Shown here: in pieces, positions 9,398 through 23,257 of the stretch
Numbering within the stretch: the stretch's first letter is position 1
Layout: each line of letters opens with the position of its first letter
Source of the DNA: an uncultured Ectothiorhodospiraceae bacterium
Lineage (GTDB): Bacteria; Pseudomonadota; Gammaproteobacteria; S012-40
Reading direction: 5' to 3'
Assembly: GCA_945787715.1 (NCBI GenBank)
Contig: CALZJE010000001.1
Coordinates: 75,127-126,918 of the forward strand
DNA length: 51,792 nucleotides
Notes under the pieces: generated by a model
Seen by the model: only the letters and a program-made list of their open reading frames with translations
Database searches by the model: none
What the model was told of the DNA's origin: nothing
Translations under genes and position numbers: made by a program

Positions 9398-9772
9398 ATG
9401 GCTGCTACTAAAGAAGATATCCTAGAAGCCATTGCCAATATGTCGGTAATGGAAGTTGTAGATTTAGTTTCTGCAATGGAAGAGAAATTTGGTGTTACAG
9501 CTGCTGCTGCAGTTGCTGTTGCTGCACCTGCTGGTGAAGCTGCTGCTGCAGCTGAAGAAAAAACAGACTTCAATGTTGTTATGACTAGCTTCGGCGCTAA
9601 CAAAGTTGCTGTTATCAAAGCAGTACGTGGCGCTACAGGTCTTGGTCTTAAAGAAGCTAAAGCAATGGTTGAGGGTATCCCTGCAACTGTTAAAGAAGCA
9701 GCACCTAAAGATGAAGCTGAAGAGCTTAAAAAGCAATTGGAAGAAGCTGGAGCTGCAGTCGAGCTTAAATAA
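9398..9772 (+). CDS. rplL: 50S ribosomal protein L7/L12
   Basis: This is the multicopy stalk protein that recruits translation GTPases. The 124-residue product has the N-terminal dimerization region, an Ala-rich hinge (residues about 35-55) and the C-terminal domain with [21 protein letters not shown] ribosome site lies 7 bases before the ATG, fitting the high expression needed for four or more copies per ribosome. Confidence 0.98.
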   Translation: MAATKEDILEAIANMSVMEVVDLVSAMEEKFGVTAAAAVAVAAPAGEAAAAAEEKTDFNVVMTSFGANKVAVIKAVRGATGLGLKEAKAMVEGIPATVKEAAPKDEAEELKKQLEEAGAAVELK

Positions 9773-9824
9773 TTACACCAAAAACTTTGTTAAGTGTAAT
9801 AGTTTCTACTAATATGTAAGATTT

Positions 9825-9848
9825 GGCTGGTGGCTTTTGTCGCCGGCC
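9825..9848 (+). terminator. Hairpin between rplL and rpoB (attenuator or RNase III site)
   Basis: GGCTGGTGGC and GTCGCCGGCC form ten consecutive pairs, three of them G-U in RNA, around a TTTT loop. The sequence TATTCTTGCTTG follows, a weak T-run. In E. coli the same gap holds a partial terminator and an RNase III site that lower rpoBC relative to rplJL; that function is inferred here. Confidence 0.65.
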
Positions 9849-9973
9849 TATTCTTGCTTGTTATTAACCCTTTGATTGTTGATTGCTATTTAAACAGTTT
9901 ACAGAATTAATCGTTTTCGAGTTTAAAATCTGAGCAATTTGTCCTTTTTTTGCACGGCTTAAGAGGCACACTA

Positions 9974-12900
9974 ATGGCGTACTCATTTACCGAGAAAAAG
10001 CGAATCCGAAAGGATTTTGGTAAACACCCAGATGTTTTAAAAGTTCCATATTTACTTTCCATCCAACTTGATTCATATAAAGAATATTTACAGCGCGATG
10101 TAGCTCCAGAAGATCGAAATGACAGAGGGTTGCATGGTGCTTTTAAATCGGTATTTCCAATCGTCAGTTATACCGGTAACGCCGCTTTAGAATATGTAAG
10201 CTACCGCTTGGGTACTCCTGTTTTTGATGTGAAAGAGTGTCAAATGCGTGGTTTAACATATGCCGCGCCACTTAGAGTTAAACTTCGATTGGTTATCTAT
10301 GATAAAGATGCTGGTCCAGAAGCTAAATCTGTAAAAGATATTAAAGAGCAAGAGGTTTATATGGGTGAGATCCCATTGATGACTAATAACGGCACTTTTG
10401 TTATCAATGGCACTGAGCGAGTAATCGTTTCCCAGCTTCATCGGTCACCTGGTGTGTTTTTTGACCACGATCGTGGTAAGACTCATTCTTCAGGTAAATT
10501 ATTATATTCAGCTCGCATAATCCCCTACCGTGGGTCATGGCTAGACTTTGAATTCGATGCGAAAGATGCTGTCTTTGTTCGTATCGATCGTCGTCGTAAA
10601 CTTGCTGCATCTATACTGCTAAGAGCATTAGGCTATTCTACGCAAGACATGCTGGAAATGTTCTTTGATACAGATAAATTTACGCTTGAAAATGACAAGT
10701 GGTATATCGCATTAGAGCCTACGCGTTTACGTGGTCAAACGCTTACTTTCGATTTGAAAGACAAGGCGGGCAATGTGTTGGTTGAGGCTGGTCGCCGTAT
10801 TACGGCACGTCATATTCGTGATATGGAGAAGAACGAACTAAGTGTTCTCGAAGTTCCTGCAGAATATCTTTACGGTAAAGCATTCTTCAAAGATATTATT
10901 GATGAAACTACCGGCGAAGTAATCATTAATGCTAACGATGAAATAACTGAAGAGTCGCTTGAGAAGATACTTGCTGCTGGCGTTAAAGGTTTTGAGACGC
11001 TTTATACCAATGATTTGGATCATGGTCCTTACATGTCCGATACATTGCGTATTGATTCAACGACCACAGACCAAGAAGCGCAATTTGAAATTTATCGAAT
11101 GATGCGTCCGGGTGAGCCACCGACAAAAGACGCTGCACAGAACCTATTGCAGAATTTATTCTTTACTGATGATCGTTATGATCTATCAGCGGTAGGGCGC
11201 ATGAAGTTTAACCGTCGGATTGGTAAGGAAGACGGAGATGGCACAGGTGTTCTTACTAACGATGACATAATTGCAGTCCTTAAAACGCTCATCGGAATTC
11301 GCGATGGTCACGGTCATGTTGATGATATTGATCATCTTGGGAATCGTCGTGTACGTAGTGTTGGCGAAATGGCTGAGAATCAATTTCGAGTCGGTTTGGT
11401 GCGTGTTGAGCGTGCTGTTAAAGAGCGTTTAAGTCTTGCTGAGTCTGAGGGATTGATGCCGCAAGAGTTAATCAACGCTAAACCTGTTTCTGCAGCCGTG
11501 AAAGAATTTTTCGGTTCTAGCCAGCTGTCTCAGTTTATGGATCAAAATAATCCTTTATCTGAAATTACACATAAACGAAGAATTTCTGCGTTAGGTCCTG
11601 GTGGTTTGACGCGAGAGCGTGCCGGATTTGAGGTTCGCGATGTTCATCCAACACACTATGGTCGTGTTTGTCCAATTGAAACGCCTGAAGGGCCGAATAT
11701 CGGTCTGATTAATTCGCTATCGGTGTTTGCCAGAACAAATGCATTCGGCTTTCTTGAAACGCCTTATCGAAAAGTAAATGACGGGAACGTTACTGACGAG
11801 ATTGATTATCTTTCTGCAATTGAAGAAGGTAACTTTGTTATCGCCCAGGCCAATGCAACAATTGGTGAAAATAAAACGTTAACTGATGAGTTGGTTTCTT
11901 GCCGCTCGGAAGGTGAGTTTATTTTAGCGACACCTGATCGCGTTAACTACATGGACGTTTCTCCAAAACAGATATTATCTGTGGCGGCATCACTTATTCC
12001 GTTCCTTGAGCATGATGATGCTAATCGCGCGTTAATGGGGTCGAATATGCAGCGTCAAGCGGTACCGACGTTGAAAGCAGATACCCCGATGGTTGGAACA
12101 GGTATTGAAAAAGCGGTGGCAGTCGACTCGGGTGTAACAGTGGTTGCGAGCCGTGGCGGTGTTATAGACTCAGTTGATGCGGCAAGAATCGTGGTTCGTG
12201 TTAATGACACTGAGACAGAAGCGGGTGAAGCGGGTGTAGATATTTATAATTTGAATAAATATTCTCGTTCAAATCAAAATACCTGTATTAATCAGCGACC
12301 ACTAGTTAAGCCAGGTGATTTGATTTGTGCTGGTGATGTGCTGGCAGATGGTCCATCAACAAGTTTGGGTGAGTTGTCGCTCGGACAAAATATGTTGATC
12401 GCATTTATGCCGTGGAATGGATATAACTTTGAAGATTCGATACTCATTTCTGAGCGCCTAGTTGAAGAAGATCGCTTTACAACAATCCATATCGAAGAGA
12501 TGACTTGTGTGGCGCGTGATACCAAGCTCGGGCCTGAAGAAGTCACAGGTGATATTCCAAATGTTGGTGAGTCAGCATTATCAAAATTGGATGAAGCAGG
12601 GATTGTTTATATTGGTGCTGAAGTAAAAGCTGGCGATATCCTTGTCGGTAAAGTTACGCCAAAAGGTGAAACTCAGTTAACACCAGAGGAAAAGCTGCTC
12701 AGAGCTATTTTCGGCGAAAAAGCGTTAGATGTTAAAGATACTTCTTTGCGCGTTCCTTCCGGTATGAACGGTACTGTTATCGATGTTAAAGTCTTTACAC
12801 GTGATGGGATTGAAAAAGACTCTCGTGCTAAAGAGATTGAAACTGCTGAGTTAGATCGTTTTCGCAAAGATTTGAATGATCAATTCAGAATTCTTGAAGG

Positions 12901-14050
12901 TGATACATATCAACGTATCGAAAAATTATTGCTTAGCCAAGAGGCATCTGGTGGTCCAAATGGGCTCGCATCTGGTGCTGCTATTAGTAGTGAATATTTA
13001 ACGGGTCTGGATCGTGAAAAGTGGTTTGAAATTCGTTTGAAAGACGACTCTGCCAACGAACAATTAGAGAAGGTCGCTGAGCATTTGAAACAGCAGCGTT
13101 CGCTATTTGATGAGCGGTTCGAAGAGCAACGTGTCAAGATCACTTCAGGTGACGATTTAGCGCCTGGCGTACTTAAGATGGTTAAAGTGCATATGGCGGT
13201 CAAACGTCGTATTCAACCAGGTGACAAGATGGCTGGTCGTCACGGAAACAAGGGTGTTATTTCACAAATTGTTCCTGTTGAAGATATGCCCTACACCAAA
13301 GATGGCACTCCTATGGATATTTGTTTGAACCCTCTGGGTGTGCCGTCTCGAATGAATGTTGGCCAGGTATTAGAGACGCATTTGGGTTGGGCGGCAAAAG
13401 GCCTGGGTGTGAAAATTGGCAAAATGCTCGATGCTCATGCTCGTACAGAAGAGATGCGTGAGTTTTTAGGTAAAGTTTACGCTAACGGTGCAAACGAACC
13501 ATTAGATGATTTAACCGATCCTGAGATCGATGAGCTGTCGCATAATCTACGCAACGGTGTGCCGATGGCTACGCCTGTATTTAGTGGTGCCACTGAGCAA
13601 GAAGTTAAAGATATGTTGACGCTAGCTGATTTGCCTACTTCCGGTCAAACGCACTTGATAGACGGGCGAACAGGCGAAACGTTCGATCGAGCGGTAACTG
13701 TCGGTTATATGTATATGTTGAAGTTAAATCACCTTGTTGATGACAAGATGCATGCGCGATCAACCGGCCCATACAGTCTTGTTACGCAACAACCTTTGGG
13801 CGGTAAAGCTCAATTTGGCGGACAACGATTTGGTGAGATGGAAGTGTGGGCGCTTGAGGCTTACGGTGCTGCATACACGCTTCAGGAAATGCTTACAGTT
13901 AAGTCGGATGACGTTAATGGTCGAACCAAGATGTATAAAAACATTGTTGATGGTGATCACAAAATGGATGCAGGTATGCCTGAGTCTTTCAATGTGTTGC
14001 TTAAAGAGATTCGCTCCTTAGGTATCGATATTGAACTTAGTAAGATATAA
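9974..14050 (+). CDS. rpoB: DNA-directed RNA polymerase subunit beta
   Basis: This is the catalytic-core subunit of RNA polymerase. The ATG at 9974 starts [17 protein letters not shown], the family N-terminus; an earlier in-frame start at 9950 is not used in relatives. The 1358-residue length is close to E. coli (1342). The rifampicin pocket reads [22 protein letters not shown] then ISALGPGG, the drug-sensitive form at the usual positions. The C-terminal [23 protein letters not shown] clamp-contact region is intact. Confidence 0.98.
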   Translation: MAYSFTEKKRIRKDFGKHPDVLKVPYLLSIQLDSYKEYLQRDVAPEDRNDRGLHGAFKSVFPIVSYTGNAALEYVSYRLGTPVFDVKECQMRGLTYAAPLRVKLRLVIYDKDAGPEAKSVKDIKEQEVYMGEIPLMTNNGTFVINGTERVIVSQLHRSPGVFFDHDRGKTHSSGKLLYSARIIPYRGSWLDFEFDAKDAVFVRIDRRRKLAASILLRALGYSTQDMLEMFFDTDKFTLENDKWYIALEPTRLRGQTLTFDLKDKAGNVLVEAGRRITARHIRDMEKNELSVLEVPAEYLYGKAFFKDIIDETTGEVIINANDEITEESLEKILAAGVKGFETLYTNDLDHGPYMSDTLRIDSTTTDQEAQFEIYRMMRPGEPPTKDAAQNLLQNLFFTDDRYDLSAVGRMKFNRRIGKEDGDGTGVLTNDDIIAVLKTLIGIRDGHGHVDDIDHLGNRRVRSVGEMAENQFRVGLVRVERAVKERLSLAESEGLMPQELINAKPVSAAVKEFFGSSQLSQFMDQNNPLSEITHKRRISALGPGGLTRERAGFEVRDVHPTHYGRVCPIETPEGPNIGLINSLSVFARTNAFGFLETPYRKVNDGNVTDEIDYLSAIEEGNFVIAQANATIGENKTLTDELVSCRSEGEFILATPDRVNYMDVSPKQILSVAASLIPFLEHDDANRALMGSNMQRQAVPTLKADTPMVGTGIEKAVAVDSGVTVVASRGGVIDSVDAARIVVRVNDTETEAGEAGVDIYNLNKYSRSNQNTCINQRPLVKPGDLICAGDVLADGPSTSLGELSLGQNMLIAFMPWNGYNFEDSILISERLVEEDRFTTIHIEEMTCVARDTKLGPEEVTGDIPNVGESALSKLDEAGIVYIGAEVKAGDILVGKVTPKGETQLTPEEKLLRAIFGEKALDVKDTSLRVPSGMNGTVIDVKVFTRDGIEKDSRAKEIETAELDRFRKDLNDQFRILEGDTYQRIEKLLLSQEASGGPNGLASGAAISSEYLTGLDREKWFEIRLKDDSANEQLEKVAEHLKQQRSLFDERFEEQRVKITSGDDLAPGVLKMVKVHMAVKRRIQPGDKMAGRHGNKGVISQIVPVEDMPYTKDGTPMDICLNPLGVPSRMNVGQVLETHLGWAAKGLGVKIGKMLDAHARTEEMREFLGKVYANGANEPLDDLTDPEIDELSHNLRNGVPMATPVFSGATEQEVKDMLTLADLPTSGQTHLIDGRTGETFDRAVTVGYMYMLKLNHLVDDKMHARSTGPYSLVTQQPLGGKAQFGGQRFGEMEVWALEAYGAAYTLQEMLTVKSDDVNGRTKMYKNIVDGDHKMDAGMPESFNVLLKEIRSLGIDIELSKI

Positions 14051-14111
14051 GCATGAAGATGTATCCAAGAAACTTTGAGATTATTAGTTTTCTTCAAAAG
14101 GAGAAACGACT

Positions 14112-17100
14112 TTGAAAGATTTGCTGAATTTATTAAAGCAAGGTCAAACGGAAGAGTTTGATGGCATCAGAATCGGATTGGCTTCGCCAGAAAAAATTCG
14201 ATCGTGGTCGTATGGTGAAGTTAAAAAACCTGAAACGATTAACTACAGAACTTTTAAGCCGGAGCGTGATGGTTTGTTTTGCGCGAAGATCTTTGGGCCT
14301 GTCAAAGATTATGAGTGCTTATGTGGGAAGTACAAACGACTAAAGCATCGTGGTGTGATTTGCGAGAAATGTGGTGTTGAAGTAACACTGGCTAAAGTTC
14401 GCCGTGAACGTATGGGGCATATTGAGCTTGCTAGTCCTGTTGCACATATCTGGTTTTTAAAGTCATTGCCGTCACGCATGGGCTTGTTGCTGGACATGAC
14501 TCTGCGTGATATTGAGCGCATTCTCTATTTTGAAGGTTTTGTTGTTATCGATCCTGGTATGACAGATCTTGAACGAGGGCAGTTGTTAACTGACGAGACA
14601 TACCTCGATGCAATAGAGCAATGGGGCGATGATTTTGATGCTCGCATGGGTGCCGAAGCTGTTTTTCAACTGCTCCGCACGCTAGATATGGAAGCAGAAG
14701 TAGCTCAGGTTCGAGAAGATATGGATGCAACATCTTCTGAAACTAAGCTGAAGAAATTAACTAAACGACTAAAGTTGATGGATGCGCTAATCGGATCTGG
14801 CAATAAAGCACAGTGGATGGTAATGACAGTGCTTCCAGTTTTACCGCCAGAGTTAAGACCTTTGGTGCCGCTAGATGGTGGGCGTTTTGCAACTTCAGAT
14901 CTAAATGATCTTTATCGTCGAGTTATTAATCGTAATAATCGCTTGAAGCGACTTCTTGATCTAAATGCACCGGATATTATTGTGCGTAATGAAAAGCGTA
15001 TGCTTCAGGAAGCGGTTGATGCGTTACTCGATAACGGTCGCCGTGGTCGCGCAATCACTGGTACAAACAAGCGACCTTTAAAATCTCTTGCAGATATGAT
15101 TAAAGGTAAGCAAGGGCGTTTTCGTCAAAACTTGCTTGGTAAACGAGTTGATTATTCGGGTCGCTCAGTTATCGTGGTTGGCCCTACGCTTCGTCTCCAT
15201 CAGTGTGGCTTGCCTAAGAAAATGGCGCTTGAGTTATTTAAGCCATTTATCTTTAGTAAGTTGGAACGACGTGGTTTGGCGACTACAATCAAAGCAGCTA
15301 AAAAAATGGTCGAGCGTGAAGGGGCAGAGGTTTGGGATGTGCTTGAGGAGGTTATCCGTGAGCATCCCGTATTACTTAACCGTGCGCCCACGCTTCATCG
15401 ACTCGGTATTCAAGCATTTGAGCCGGTATTGATTGAAGGTAAAGCTATTCAGTTGCATCCGTTGGTCTGTGCTGCTTATAACGCTGACTTTGATGGTGAC
15501 CAAATGGCGGTCCATGTGCCGTTGTCGCTCGAAGCCCAGTTAGAAGCACGAACATTAATGATGTCGACAAATAACGTGCTTTCACCAGCTAATGGTGACC
15601 CGATTATTGTTCCTTCTCAAGATGTCGTTTTGGGGCTTTACTATGTTAGCCGCGAAAAAATTAACGCCAAGGGTGAAGGTAAAGTTTTCGCTAATGTTGA
15701 TGAGGCTCAGCGTGCTTTCGAAGGTGGTTATGTTGAATTGCATGCGAGAGTTAAAGTGCGAATTCCTGAGCCTGTTGTCGATGAAGAGAGCGGCGAAGTT
15801 AAATATGTAAACAAGATTTTCGAAACAACTGTTGGTCGAGCACTGCTTCGTGCAATTGTTCCTAATGAGTTGTCTTTTGAAGTTTGCAACCAGAATATGA
15901 CGAAGAAAACCATTTCTAGTCTTATCAATGCTTGTTACCGTAAGTTAGGTTTGAAAGCTACCGTAATATTTGCAGACCAGTTAATGTATGCTGGTTTTAA
16001 GTATGCGACCAAAGGTGGTGTTTCATTTGGTGTGGAAGATATGGTTATTCCTGACCAGAAAAACTCAATTCTTGCTGTTGCGGAAAACGAAGTTCGCGAA
16101 ATCGAAAATCAATATTCTTCCGGTCTTGTGACCAATGGCGAGCGCTATAACAAAGTTGTTGATATCTGGTCCCGTACAAATGACCAGGTTGCAAAAGCAA
16201 TGATGGATGGTTTGGGTACTGAGCCAGTTATCGATAAAGATGGCAATGAAGCGCGTCAGATGTCATATAACTCCGTATTCATGATGGCTGACTCAGGTGC
16301 TAGGGGTAGTGCTGCTCAGATTCGTCAGCTTGCGGGTATGCGTGGTCTGATGGCTAAGCCTGATGGTTCTATCATCGAGATGCCGATTACGGCAAACTTC
16401 CGTGAAGGGTTGGATGTTTCTCAGTACTTTATTTCTACCCATGGCGCACGTAAGGGTCTGGCGGATACGGCATTGAAAACTGCAAACTCTGGTTATTTGA
16501 CGCGTCGACTAGTGGATGTTGCGCAAGACTTGGTTGTAACTGAAGTTGATTGTGGAACAGCAAACGGCTTGTTGATGGAGCCTCACATCGAAGGTGGTGA
16601 TGTTGTCGAGCCTTTGCGAGAGCGTGTATTAGGTCGTGTTGTTATTGAAGATGTCATTTCACCGACAACAAAAGAAGTCGTTGTTACGGCAGGTACGTTG
16701 CTTGATGAGAGGCTGGTTGATATGTTGGAAGAGGCCAGTGTCGATCATATGAAGGTCCGGTCTCCAATTACTTGTGAAACTCGCTATGGGATCTGTTCGA
16801 CTTGCTATGGTCGTGACTTGGCGCGCGGGCATCAAGTGAATATTGGTGAAGCGATTGGAGTTGTTGCAGCTCAATCGATTGGTGAGCCTGGCACACAGTT
16901 AACCATGCGTACTTTCCACATCGGTGGTGCGGCTTCTCGTTCGGCGGCGGTTAGTAGCGTTGATGTGAAATCGAAAGGCTCGCTACGGCTCCATAATTTG
17001 AAAACAGTTAAGCATTCCAAAGGACACTATGTTGCAGTTTCTCGATCCGGTGAAATTGGTGTTGTTGATGAATTTGGGCGCGAGCGTGAGAGGTATAAAG

Positions 17101-18311
17101 TTCCTTACGGAGCAATTCTGAGCAAAGGTGATGGCGAGATTTGCGAGGGTGGCGAAACTGTCGCCAACTGGGATCCGCATACACATCCAGTTATTACAGA
17201 AGTAGCGGGTCGTATCAAGTTTCATGATTTTACGGTTGGCTTAACAGTGGAGCGTCAAGCTGATGACGTCACAGGGTTGAGCAGCATGGTTATTATCGAT
17301 CCAAAACAACGTAGCTCTGTCGCTAAAGATATGAGGCCAATGGTTAAATTGGTTACTGAAAGTGGCGAAGATTTGATGATTGCTGGAACCGATATTCCTG
17401 CAATGTACTTCTTACCTGCAGGGGCTATTGTTAATTTAACTGATGGCGTTGATGTAGGTGTTGGGGATGTTGTTGCTCGTATTCCACAAGAGTCATCGAA
17501 AACTCGGGATATAACCGGTGGTTTACCACGCGTTGCGGATCTTTTTGAAGCTCGAAAACCAAAAGAGCCTGCAATCATGGCAGAAATTACTGGTATTGTT
17601 GGCTTCGGTAAAGAAACGAAAGATAAGCAACGCTTAGTGATTACTCCATTAGAGGGTGATGTCTATGAAGAGTTAATACCAAAATGGCGCCATGTTACAG
17701 TTTTCGAAGGCGAGCATGTAGAAAAAGGTGAAATCATTTGTGATGGCCCACCAAGCCCTCAAGATATTCTTCATCTCTTGGGTGTTAGTGAATTAGCGAA
17801 ATATATCGTTAACGAAGTGCAGGATGTATATCGATTACAAGGGGTTAAGATAAACGATAAGCATATTGAAGTTATTGTCCGGCAGATGCTTCGTAAAATT
17901 GAAGTGTCGGATGCTGGTGAGACGACTTTCTTGAAAGGTGAACAGGTAGAGCGTTCTCGACTCCTAGAAGAGAATGATCGGATTAAGGCTCAAGGTAAAT
18001 TGCCTGCGACATTTAATGAATTGTTGCTCGGTATTACCAAAGCTTCGTTGGCTACTGAATCCTTTATATCAGCAGCATCTTTCCAAGAGACAACTCGCGT
18101 TCTAACCGAAGCTGCAGTTAATGGGAAAGTGGATGATTTACGTGGTCTGAAAGAAAATGTAATCGTTGGTCGCTTGATTCCCGCCGGAACAGGCTTGGCG
18201 TACCATGCAGATCGTCGTAAGAGTGATAATGGGCCTACTGGTATTGATGATGGATCTCAAGGCGGTAGCCAAGGGGATCTACCTGAAAATGTTGAGCAGG
18301 TGGTTAATTAG
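14112..18311 (+). CDS. rpoC: DNA-directed RNA polymerase subunit beta'
   Basis: This is the subunit with the catalytic magnesium site. It begins with a TTG codon at 14112 ([12 protein letters not shown]) preceded by AAAAGGAGAAA, a strong ribosome site. The absolutely conserved NADFDGDQ lies at residues 457-464, with Asp459, Asp461 and Asp463 binding the metal. Zinc-site cysteines are in [20 protein letters not shown] near residue 70 and in [16 protein letters not shown] near residue 890. The 1399-residue length matches the family. It is followed by a strong terminator. Confidence 0.98.
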   Translation: MKDLLNLLKQGQTEEFDGIRIGLASPEKIRSWSYGEVKKPETINYRTFKPERDGLFCAKIFGPVKDYECLCGKYKRLKHRGVICEKCGVEVTLAKVRRERMGHIELASPVAHIWFLKSLPSRMGLLLDMTLRDIERILYFEGFVVIDPGMTDLERGQLLTDETYLDAIEQWGDDFDARMGAEAVFQLLRTLDMEAEVAQVREDMDATSSETKLKKLTKRLKLMDALIGSGNKAQWMVMTVLPVLPPELRPLVPLDGGRFATSDLNDLYRRVINRNNRLKRLLDLNAPDIIVRNEKRMLQEAVDALLDNGRRGRAITGTNKRPLKSLADMIKGKQGRFRQNLLGKRVDYSGRSVIVVGPTLRLHQCGLPKKMALELFKPFIFSKLERRGLATTIKAAKKMVEREGAEVWDVLEEVIREHPVLLNRAPTLHRLGIQAFEPVLIEGKAIQLHPLVCAAYNADFDGDQMAVHVPLSLEAQLEARTLMMSTNNVLSPANGDPIIVPSQDVVLGLYYVSREKINAKGEGKVFANVDEAQRAFEGGYVELHARVKVRIPEPVVDEESGEVKYVNKIFETTVGRALLRAIVPNELSFEVCNQNMTKKTISSLINACYRKLGLKATVIFADQLMYAGFKYATKGGVSFGVEDMVIPDQKNSILAVAENEVREIENQYSSGLVTNGERYNKVVDIWSRTNDQVAKAMMDGLGTEPVIDKDGNEARQMSYNSVFMMADSGARGSAAQIRQLAGMRGLMAKPDGSIIEMPITANFREGLDVSQYFISTHGARKGLADTALKTANSGYLTRRLVDVAQDLVVTEVDCGTANGLLMEPHIEGGDVVEPLRERVLGRVVIEDVISPTTKEVVVTAGTLLDERLVDMLEEASVDHMKVRSPITCETRYGICSTCYGRDLARGHQVNIGEAIGVVAAQSIGEPGTQLTMRTFHIGGAASRSAAVSSVDVKSKGSLRLHNLKTVKHSKGHYVAVSRSGEIGVVDEFGRERERYKVPYGAILSKGDGEICEGGETVANWDPHTHPVITEVAGRIKFHDFTVGLTVERQADDVTGLSSMVIIDPKQRSSVAKDMRPMVKLVTESGEDLMIAGTDIPAMYFLPAGAIVNLTDGVDVGVGDVVARIPQESSKTRDITGGLPRVADLFEARKPKEPAIMAEITGIVGFGKETKDKQRLVITPLEGDVYEELIPKWRHVTVFEGEHVEKGEIICDGPPSPQDILHLLGVSELAKYIVNEVQDVYRLQGVKINDKHIEVIVRQMLRKIEVSDAGETTFLKGEQVERSRLLEENDRIKAQGKLPATFNELLLGITKASLATESFISAASFQETTRVLTEAAVNGKVDDLRGLKENVIVGRLIPAGTGLAYHADRRKSDNGPTGIDDGSQGGSQGDLPENVEQVVN

Positions 18312-18322
18312 TCAATAGGTGG

Positions 18323-18357
18323 AAGCTAAGATTGATGTTTGATCAGTCTTAGCTTTT
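18323..18357 (+). terminator. Rho-independent terminator after rpoC
   Basis: AAGCTAAGATTGAT pairs with ATCAGTCTTAGCTT (14 bp, one G-U) around GTTTG and ends in TTTT. It closes the rplKAJL-rpoBC unit. Confidence 0.85.
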
Positions 18358-18553
18358 GCTTAGATTTATTGAGTTGGGAATGAGTTTTGTCTTTACAGTG
18401 TTTTATTCCTCCTTCTGTTGTCCTCTTAAATTAGCTGTGAGAATTTCGGTCAGCTGATGTAGCATTCATAGAACTTTAGTATGTTTAAAAAAGTTCTCTA
18501 CTATCAATAAAATTACAATTTTATTACTGTTTGTAATTTATTCGCGACGGCCC

Positions 18554-18582
18554 TTGACAGCGATAGGGCTTGTCAATACAAT
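18554..18582 (+). promoter_or_regulatory. Promoter of the str-S10 operon
   Basis: A perfect TTGACA (18554-18559) and TACAAT (18577-18582) have the optimal 17-base spacer. The discriminator TGCGCG is GC-rich, as in promoters repressed by ppGpp and DksA. The rest of the 346-base gap between rpoC and rpsL is AT-rich and shows nothing else beyond the rpoC terminator. Confidence 0.85.
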
Positions 18583-18657
18583 TGCGCGTCCTTGGATTCG
18601 CTTGCTCGGCAGGTGGAAATTCACTTGTCAATAAAATTTTGCGTTTGGAGCAGTTAG

Positions 18658-19032
18658 ATGGCGACAATCAATCAGTTAGTGCGCAAACCGCGCGCTAAAA
18701 AAAGAGAAAAAAGTAATGTGCCTGCACTAGAGGCATGTCCGCAGCGTCGTGGTGTATGTACTCGTGTTTATACAACTACACCTAAGAAGCCTAACTCGGC
18801 ATTGCGTAAAGTGGCTCGTATCCGTTTAACTAACGGAATGGAAGTTACTTCATATATAGGTGGTGAAGGTCATAACCTTCAGGAACATAGTGTTATACTT
18901 ATCCGCGGCGGAAGGGTGAAAGATTTGCCTGGTGTGCGTTATCACACTGTTCGTGGAACATTAGATACTTCCGGCGTTACAGAGCGTCGTCAAGGCCGTT
19001 CTAAATACGGCGCGAAGCGTCCTAAGTCTTAA
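18658..19032 (+). CDS. rpsL: 30S ribosomal protein S12
   Basis: S12 sits at the decoding centre. The 124-residue protein has [21 protein letters not shown] and [14 protein letters not shown], the sites where streptomycin resistance mutations arise; both carry the sensitive lysines. TTTGGAG lies 6-12 bases before the ATG. It is the first gene of the long ribosomal operon. Confidence 0.98.
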   Translation: MATINQLVRKPRAKKREKSNVPALEACPQRRGVCTRVYTTTPKKPNSALRKVARIRLTNGMEVTSYIGGEGHNLQEHSVILIRGGRVKDLPGVRYHTVRGTLDTSGVTERRQGRSKYGAKRPKS

Positions 19033-19548
<516 letters not shown>

Positions 19549-19573
19549 CTTGTGATATTTTGGAGTTTAAACA

Positions 19574-21673
19574 GTGGCTCGCAAGACTCCTATATCGCGT
19601 TATCGCAACATTGGTATCATGGCGCATATCGATGCTGGTAAGACGACAACGACAGAGCGAGTACTGTTTTATACCGGTATCTCCCATAAAATAGGTGAAG
19701 TGCATGACGGTGCTGCCACTATGGACTGGATGGAGCAGGAGCAGGAGAGGGGGATTACAATTACCTCGGCTGCGACTACAACATTCTGGCGTGGGATGGA
19801 TAAGCAGTTTGAAGAGCACCGCATTAATATTATTGATACACCAGGGCATGTTGATTTCACTATTGAAGTAGAGCGCTCGCTTCGTGTTCTGGATGGTGCT
19901 GTGGCGGTTTTTTGTGCTGTTGGAGGTGTTGAGCCTCAGTCCGAAACTGTATGGCGCCAAGGGAATAAATACAATGTTCCCCGCATCGCATTTGTTAATA
20001 AAATGGACAGAGCTGGTGCTGACTTTATACGTGTTATTGGTCAAATAAAAGACCGATTAGGCGCTAACCCTATTCCAATTCAATTGCCGATAGGGGCTGA
20101 AGATGAGTTCGAAGGTGTTGTCGATCTTGTTCGTATGAAGGCTATCTATTGGAATGAGGGTGATAAAGGGCTGACTTACGAGTCTCGAGATGTTTCTGAA
20201 GCTATGTTAGCGGAATGTGAAACATATCGAGAATTGTTGGTTGAGGCTGCGGCTGAATCTAGTGATGAGCTTATGGAAAGATACCTTGATGAAGGTGAGC
20301 TTTCCGAAGATGAAATTCACCACGGTTTGCGAGCGATATCCTTAAGCGGAGACGCAGTACTTTGCTTATGTGGCTCTGCTTTTAAGAATAAAGGCGTACA
20401 AGCAATGCTTGACGCTGTTGTGCGTTACATGCCTTCCCCTATCGACGTCCCCGCTATAAAGGGTGCAGTTGATGATAAAGGAGAGGTTGAGCAGGAGAGA
20501 CCTGCTGCTGATGATGCGCCTTTTGCTTCATTAGCATTTAAAATTGCCACAGATCCCTTTGTTGGGACATTGGCCTTTTTTAGAGTTTACTCTGGCGTTC
20601 TTAAATCAGGCGATTCAGTATTTAATTCTATTAAAGGTAAGAAAGAACGTATCGGTCGTATTTTGCAAATGCATGCAAATAGCCGGGAAGAGGTTAAGGA
20701 AGTACGGGCAGGTGATATAGCAGCTGCCGTTGGCTTAAAAGATATTACAACTGGCGATACCTTATGTGCGCTGGATAACAAAATAACGCTGGAGCGCATG
20801 GATTTTCCAGAGCCAGTGATATCTGTTGCGATTGAGCCTAAGACAGTAGCTGACCAAGAAAAAATGGGTGTTGCTTTAAGTAAGCTTGCACAAGAAGATC
20901 CTTCTTTTAGAGTGCATACTGATGAAGAGTCAGGCCAAACGATAATTTCTGGCATGGGTGAATTGCATCTAGATATTATTGTCGACAGACTTAAAAGAGA
21001 ATTCACTGTGGGTGCCAATGTAGGGGCGCCGCAAGTGGCTTATAGAGAGACAATAAGTTCAACTGTAGAGCAGGAAGGTAAGTTTGTTCGTCAGTCTGGT
21101 GGTCGAGGCCAATATGGTCACGTGTGGCTAAAAATTGAGCCGCAAGATCGAGGTGTTGGATACGAATTTGTTAACGAGATTGCTGGCGGTGTAGTACCTC
21201 GCGAATATATTCCAGCAGTTGATCGTGGAATACAAGAGCAAATGGGAAGCGGTGTCTTAGGTGGTTTCCCAGTCGTTGACGTCAAAGTCACGTTGTTTGA
21301 CGGCTCATTTCATGATGTGGATTCTAACGAAGTAGCGTTTAAAATAGCAGGCTCGATGGGTTTTAGACAGGGTGCGTTAGACGCAAATCCGATATTGCTA
21401 GAGCCAATCATGAAGGTCGAAGTTGTGACTCCTGAAGACAATATGGGAGATGTAATGGGTGACTTGAATCGTCGCCGAGGTATTGTTCATGGAATGGATG
21501 AAACACCATCTGGAAAGATAGTTAGAGCAGAGGTGCCGCTTTCAGAAATGTTCGGTTACGCAACCGACTTGCGCTCAGCAACTCAAGGGCGCGCAACATA
21601 CTCGATGGAATTTGCAAAATACAGTGAAGCACCATCAAGTGTGACAGATGCAGTTATTAAAAGATTTTTGTAA
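19574..21673 (+). CDS. fusA: Elongation factor G
   Basis: EF-G catalyses ribosomal translocation. The 699-residue protein starts with GTG at 19574 ([14 protein letters not shown]) after TTTTGGAG. GTPase motifs are [20 protein letters not shown] and NKMD. Domains II-V follow, with GQYGHVWL marking domain IV. There is a 25-base gap to the second tuf. Confidence 0.98.
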   Translation: MARKTPISRYRNIGIMAHIDAGKTTTTERVLFYTGISHKIGEVHDGAATMDWMEQEQERGITITSAATTTFWRGMDKQFEEHRINIIDTPGHVDFTIEVERSLRVLDGAVAVFCAVGGVEPQSETVWRQGNKYNVPRIAFVNKMDRAGADFIRVIGQIKDRLGANPIPIQLPIGAEDEFEGVVDLVRMKAIYWNEGDKGLTYESRDVSEAMLAECETYRELLVEAAAESSDELMERYLDEGELSEDEIHHGLRAISLSGDAVLCLCGSAFKNKGVQAMLDAVVRYMPSPIDVPAIKGAVDDKGEVEQERPAADDAPFASLAFKIATDPFVGTLAFFRVYSGVLKSGDSVFNSIKGKKERIGRILQMHANSREEVKEVRAGDIAAAVGLKDITTGDTLCALDNKITLERMDFPEPVISVAIEPKTVADQEKMGVALSKLAQEDPSFRVHTDEESGQTIISGMGELHLDIIVDRLKREFTVGANVGAPQVAYRETISSTVEQEGKFVRQSGGRGQYGHVWLKIEPQDRGVGYEFVNEIAGGVVPREYIPAVDRGIQEQMGSGVLGGFPVVDVKVTLFDGSFHDVDSNEVAFKIAGSMGFRQGALDANPILLEPIMKVEVVTPEDNMGDVMGDLNRRRGIVHGMDETPSGKIVRAEVPLSEMFGYATDLRSATQGRATYSMEFAKYSEAPSSVTDAVIKRFL

Positions 21674-21698
21674 TTATCAATTAGAGTGAGATATTAAC

Positions 21699-22889
21699 GT
21701 GTCCAAGGAAAAATTTGAACGTAACAAGCCACATGTAAACGTCGGCACAATCGGCCACGTTGATCATGGTAAAACAACTCTGACCGCAGCATTGACCAAA
21801 TGTATGGCAGAAAAGCATGGTGGCGAAACCAAGGGTTATGATCAAATTGATAGTGCGCCAGAAGAAAGAGCGCGTGGTATAACCATCGCAACAGCTCACG
21901 TAGAATATGAGTCAGATGCCCGTCACTATGCGCATGTGGATTGTCCTGGGCATGCGGATTATGTTAAAAACATGATCACTGGTGCGGCTCAGATGGATGG
22001 TGCAATACTTGTGTGTTCAGCCGCTGATGGCCCTATGCCCCAAACCCGTGAGCACATTTTGTTGTCGCGTCAGGTTGGCGTTCCCTATATTGTTGTCTAC
22101 TTGAATAAAGCTGACATGGTCGATGACGAAGAGTTGCTTGAGCTGGTTGAAATGGAAGTGCGTGAGTTGTTGGATATGTACGAATTTCCTGGCGATGATA
22201 CACCAGTGATCATCGGGTCTGCACTTAAAGCAATCGAAGGTGATCAGTCTGAAATCGGTGTTCCTTCAATCAATAGATTGATTGAAGCGATGGATTCTTA
22301 TATTCCAGAACCTGAGCGTGCGATTGATGGTGCGTTTCTTATGCCTGTAGAGGATGTGTTTTCTATCTCTGGACGAGGTACTGTAGCAACGGGTCGCATC
22401 GAGCGCGGTATCGTAAAAGTTGGCGAAGAAATCGAAATTGTTGGTATTAAAGACACCACAAAAACAACTGTAACTGGCGTAGAAATGTTCCGTAAATTGC
22501 TCGACGAAGGTCGTGCTGGCGATAACGTGGGTATTCTTCTTCGTGGCACTAAGCGTGAAGATATTGAACGTGGCCAAGTGTTGGCTAAGCCGGGTAGCAT
22601 TACGCCTCACACATACTTCGACGCAGAAGTTTATGTATTAAGCAAAGATGAAGGTGGTCGTCACACGCCATTCTTTAAAGGTTATCGTCCACAGTTTTAC
22701 TTCCGTACTACGGATGTAACAGGTGCGTGTGAGTTACCTGAAGGTGTTGAAATGGTGATGCCAGGCGACAACATAAACATGAAAGTAAGATTAATCGCAC
22801 CAATTGCGATGGAAGATGGTTTGCGGTTCGCGATTCGCGAGGGCGGGCGTACTGTTGGCGCTGGTGTTGTAGCTAAAATTATTGAGTAA
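21699..22889 (+). CDS. tuf: Elongation factor Tu, second copy
   Basis: This 396-residue EF-Tu begins with GTG ([12 protein letters not shown]) after GAGTGAGA. Its GTPase motifs match the first copy at 5077. The two proteins differ at five residues, while the genes differ at many synonymous sites between blocks of exact identity. It lies between fusA and rpsJ, with only 8 bases to rpsJ, so the str and S10 clusters are joined. Confidence 0.98.
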   Translation: MSKEKFERNKPHVNVGTIGHVDHGKTTLTAALTKCMAEKHGGETKGYDQIDSAPEERARGITIATAHVEYESDARHYAHVDCPGHADYVKNMITGAAQMDGAILVCSAADGPMPQTREHILLSRQVGVPYIVVYLNKADMVDDEELLELVEMEVRELLDMYEFPGDDTPVIIGSALKAIEGDQSEIGVPSINRLIEAMDSYIPEPERAIDGAFLMPVEDVFSISGRGTVATGRIERGIVKVGEEIEIVGIKDTTKTTVTGVEMFRKLLDEGRAGDNVGILLRGTKREDIERGQVLAKPGSITPHTYFDAEVYVLSKDEGGRHTPFFKGYRPQFYFRTTDVTGACELPEGVEMVMPGDNINMKVRLIAPIAMEDGLRFAIREGGRTVGAGVVAKIIE

Positions 22890-22897
22890 ATAAACAA

Positions 22898-23209
22898 ATG
22901 ACAAATCAACGTATTCGAATTAGGTTAAAGGGCTTTGATCATCGTTTAATTGATCAATCAACTAAAGAGATTGTAGAAACGGCTAAAAGAACTGGCGCTC
23001 AAGTACGTGGGCCGATTCCATTGCCGACTAAAATCGAAAAATTTACAGTATTGATATCTCCTCACGTGAACAAAGATGCACGAGATCAATACGAAATCAG
23101 AACACATAAAAGACTGATGGATATTGTTGATCCAACAGATAAAACTGTGGATGCACTGATGAAGCTAGATTTGGCTGCCGGTGTAGATGTTCAAATTAAA
23201 TTAAATTAA
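22898..23209 (+). CDS. rpsJ: 30S ribosomal protein S10 (NusE)
   Basis: The 103-residue protein is a head protein of the 30S subunit and also acts as NusE in antitermination. [20 protein letters not shown] and [15 protein letters not shown] are diagnostic. Only 8 bases separate it from tuf, so there is no room for the long S10 leader that L4 regulates in E. coli. Confidence 0.98.
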   Translation: MTNQRIRIRLKGFDHRLIDQSTKEIVETAKRTGAQVRGPIPLPTKIEKFTVLISPHVNKDARDQYEIRTHKRLMDIVDPTDKTVDALMKLDLAAGVDVQIKLN

Positions 23210-23257
23210 TAATTACCCTAGCTGGTCAATCGTAATCAGCAAATTGAGGAAACAAAA

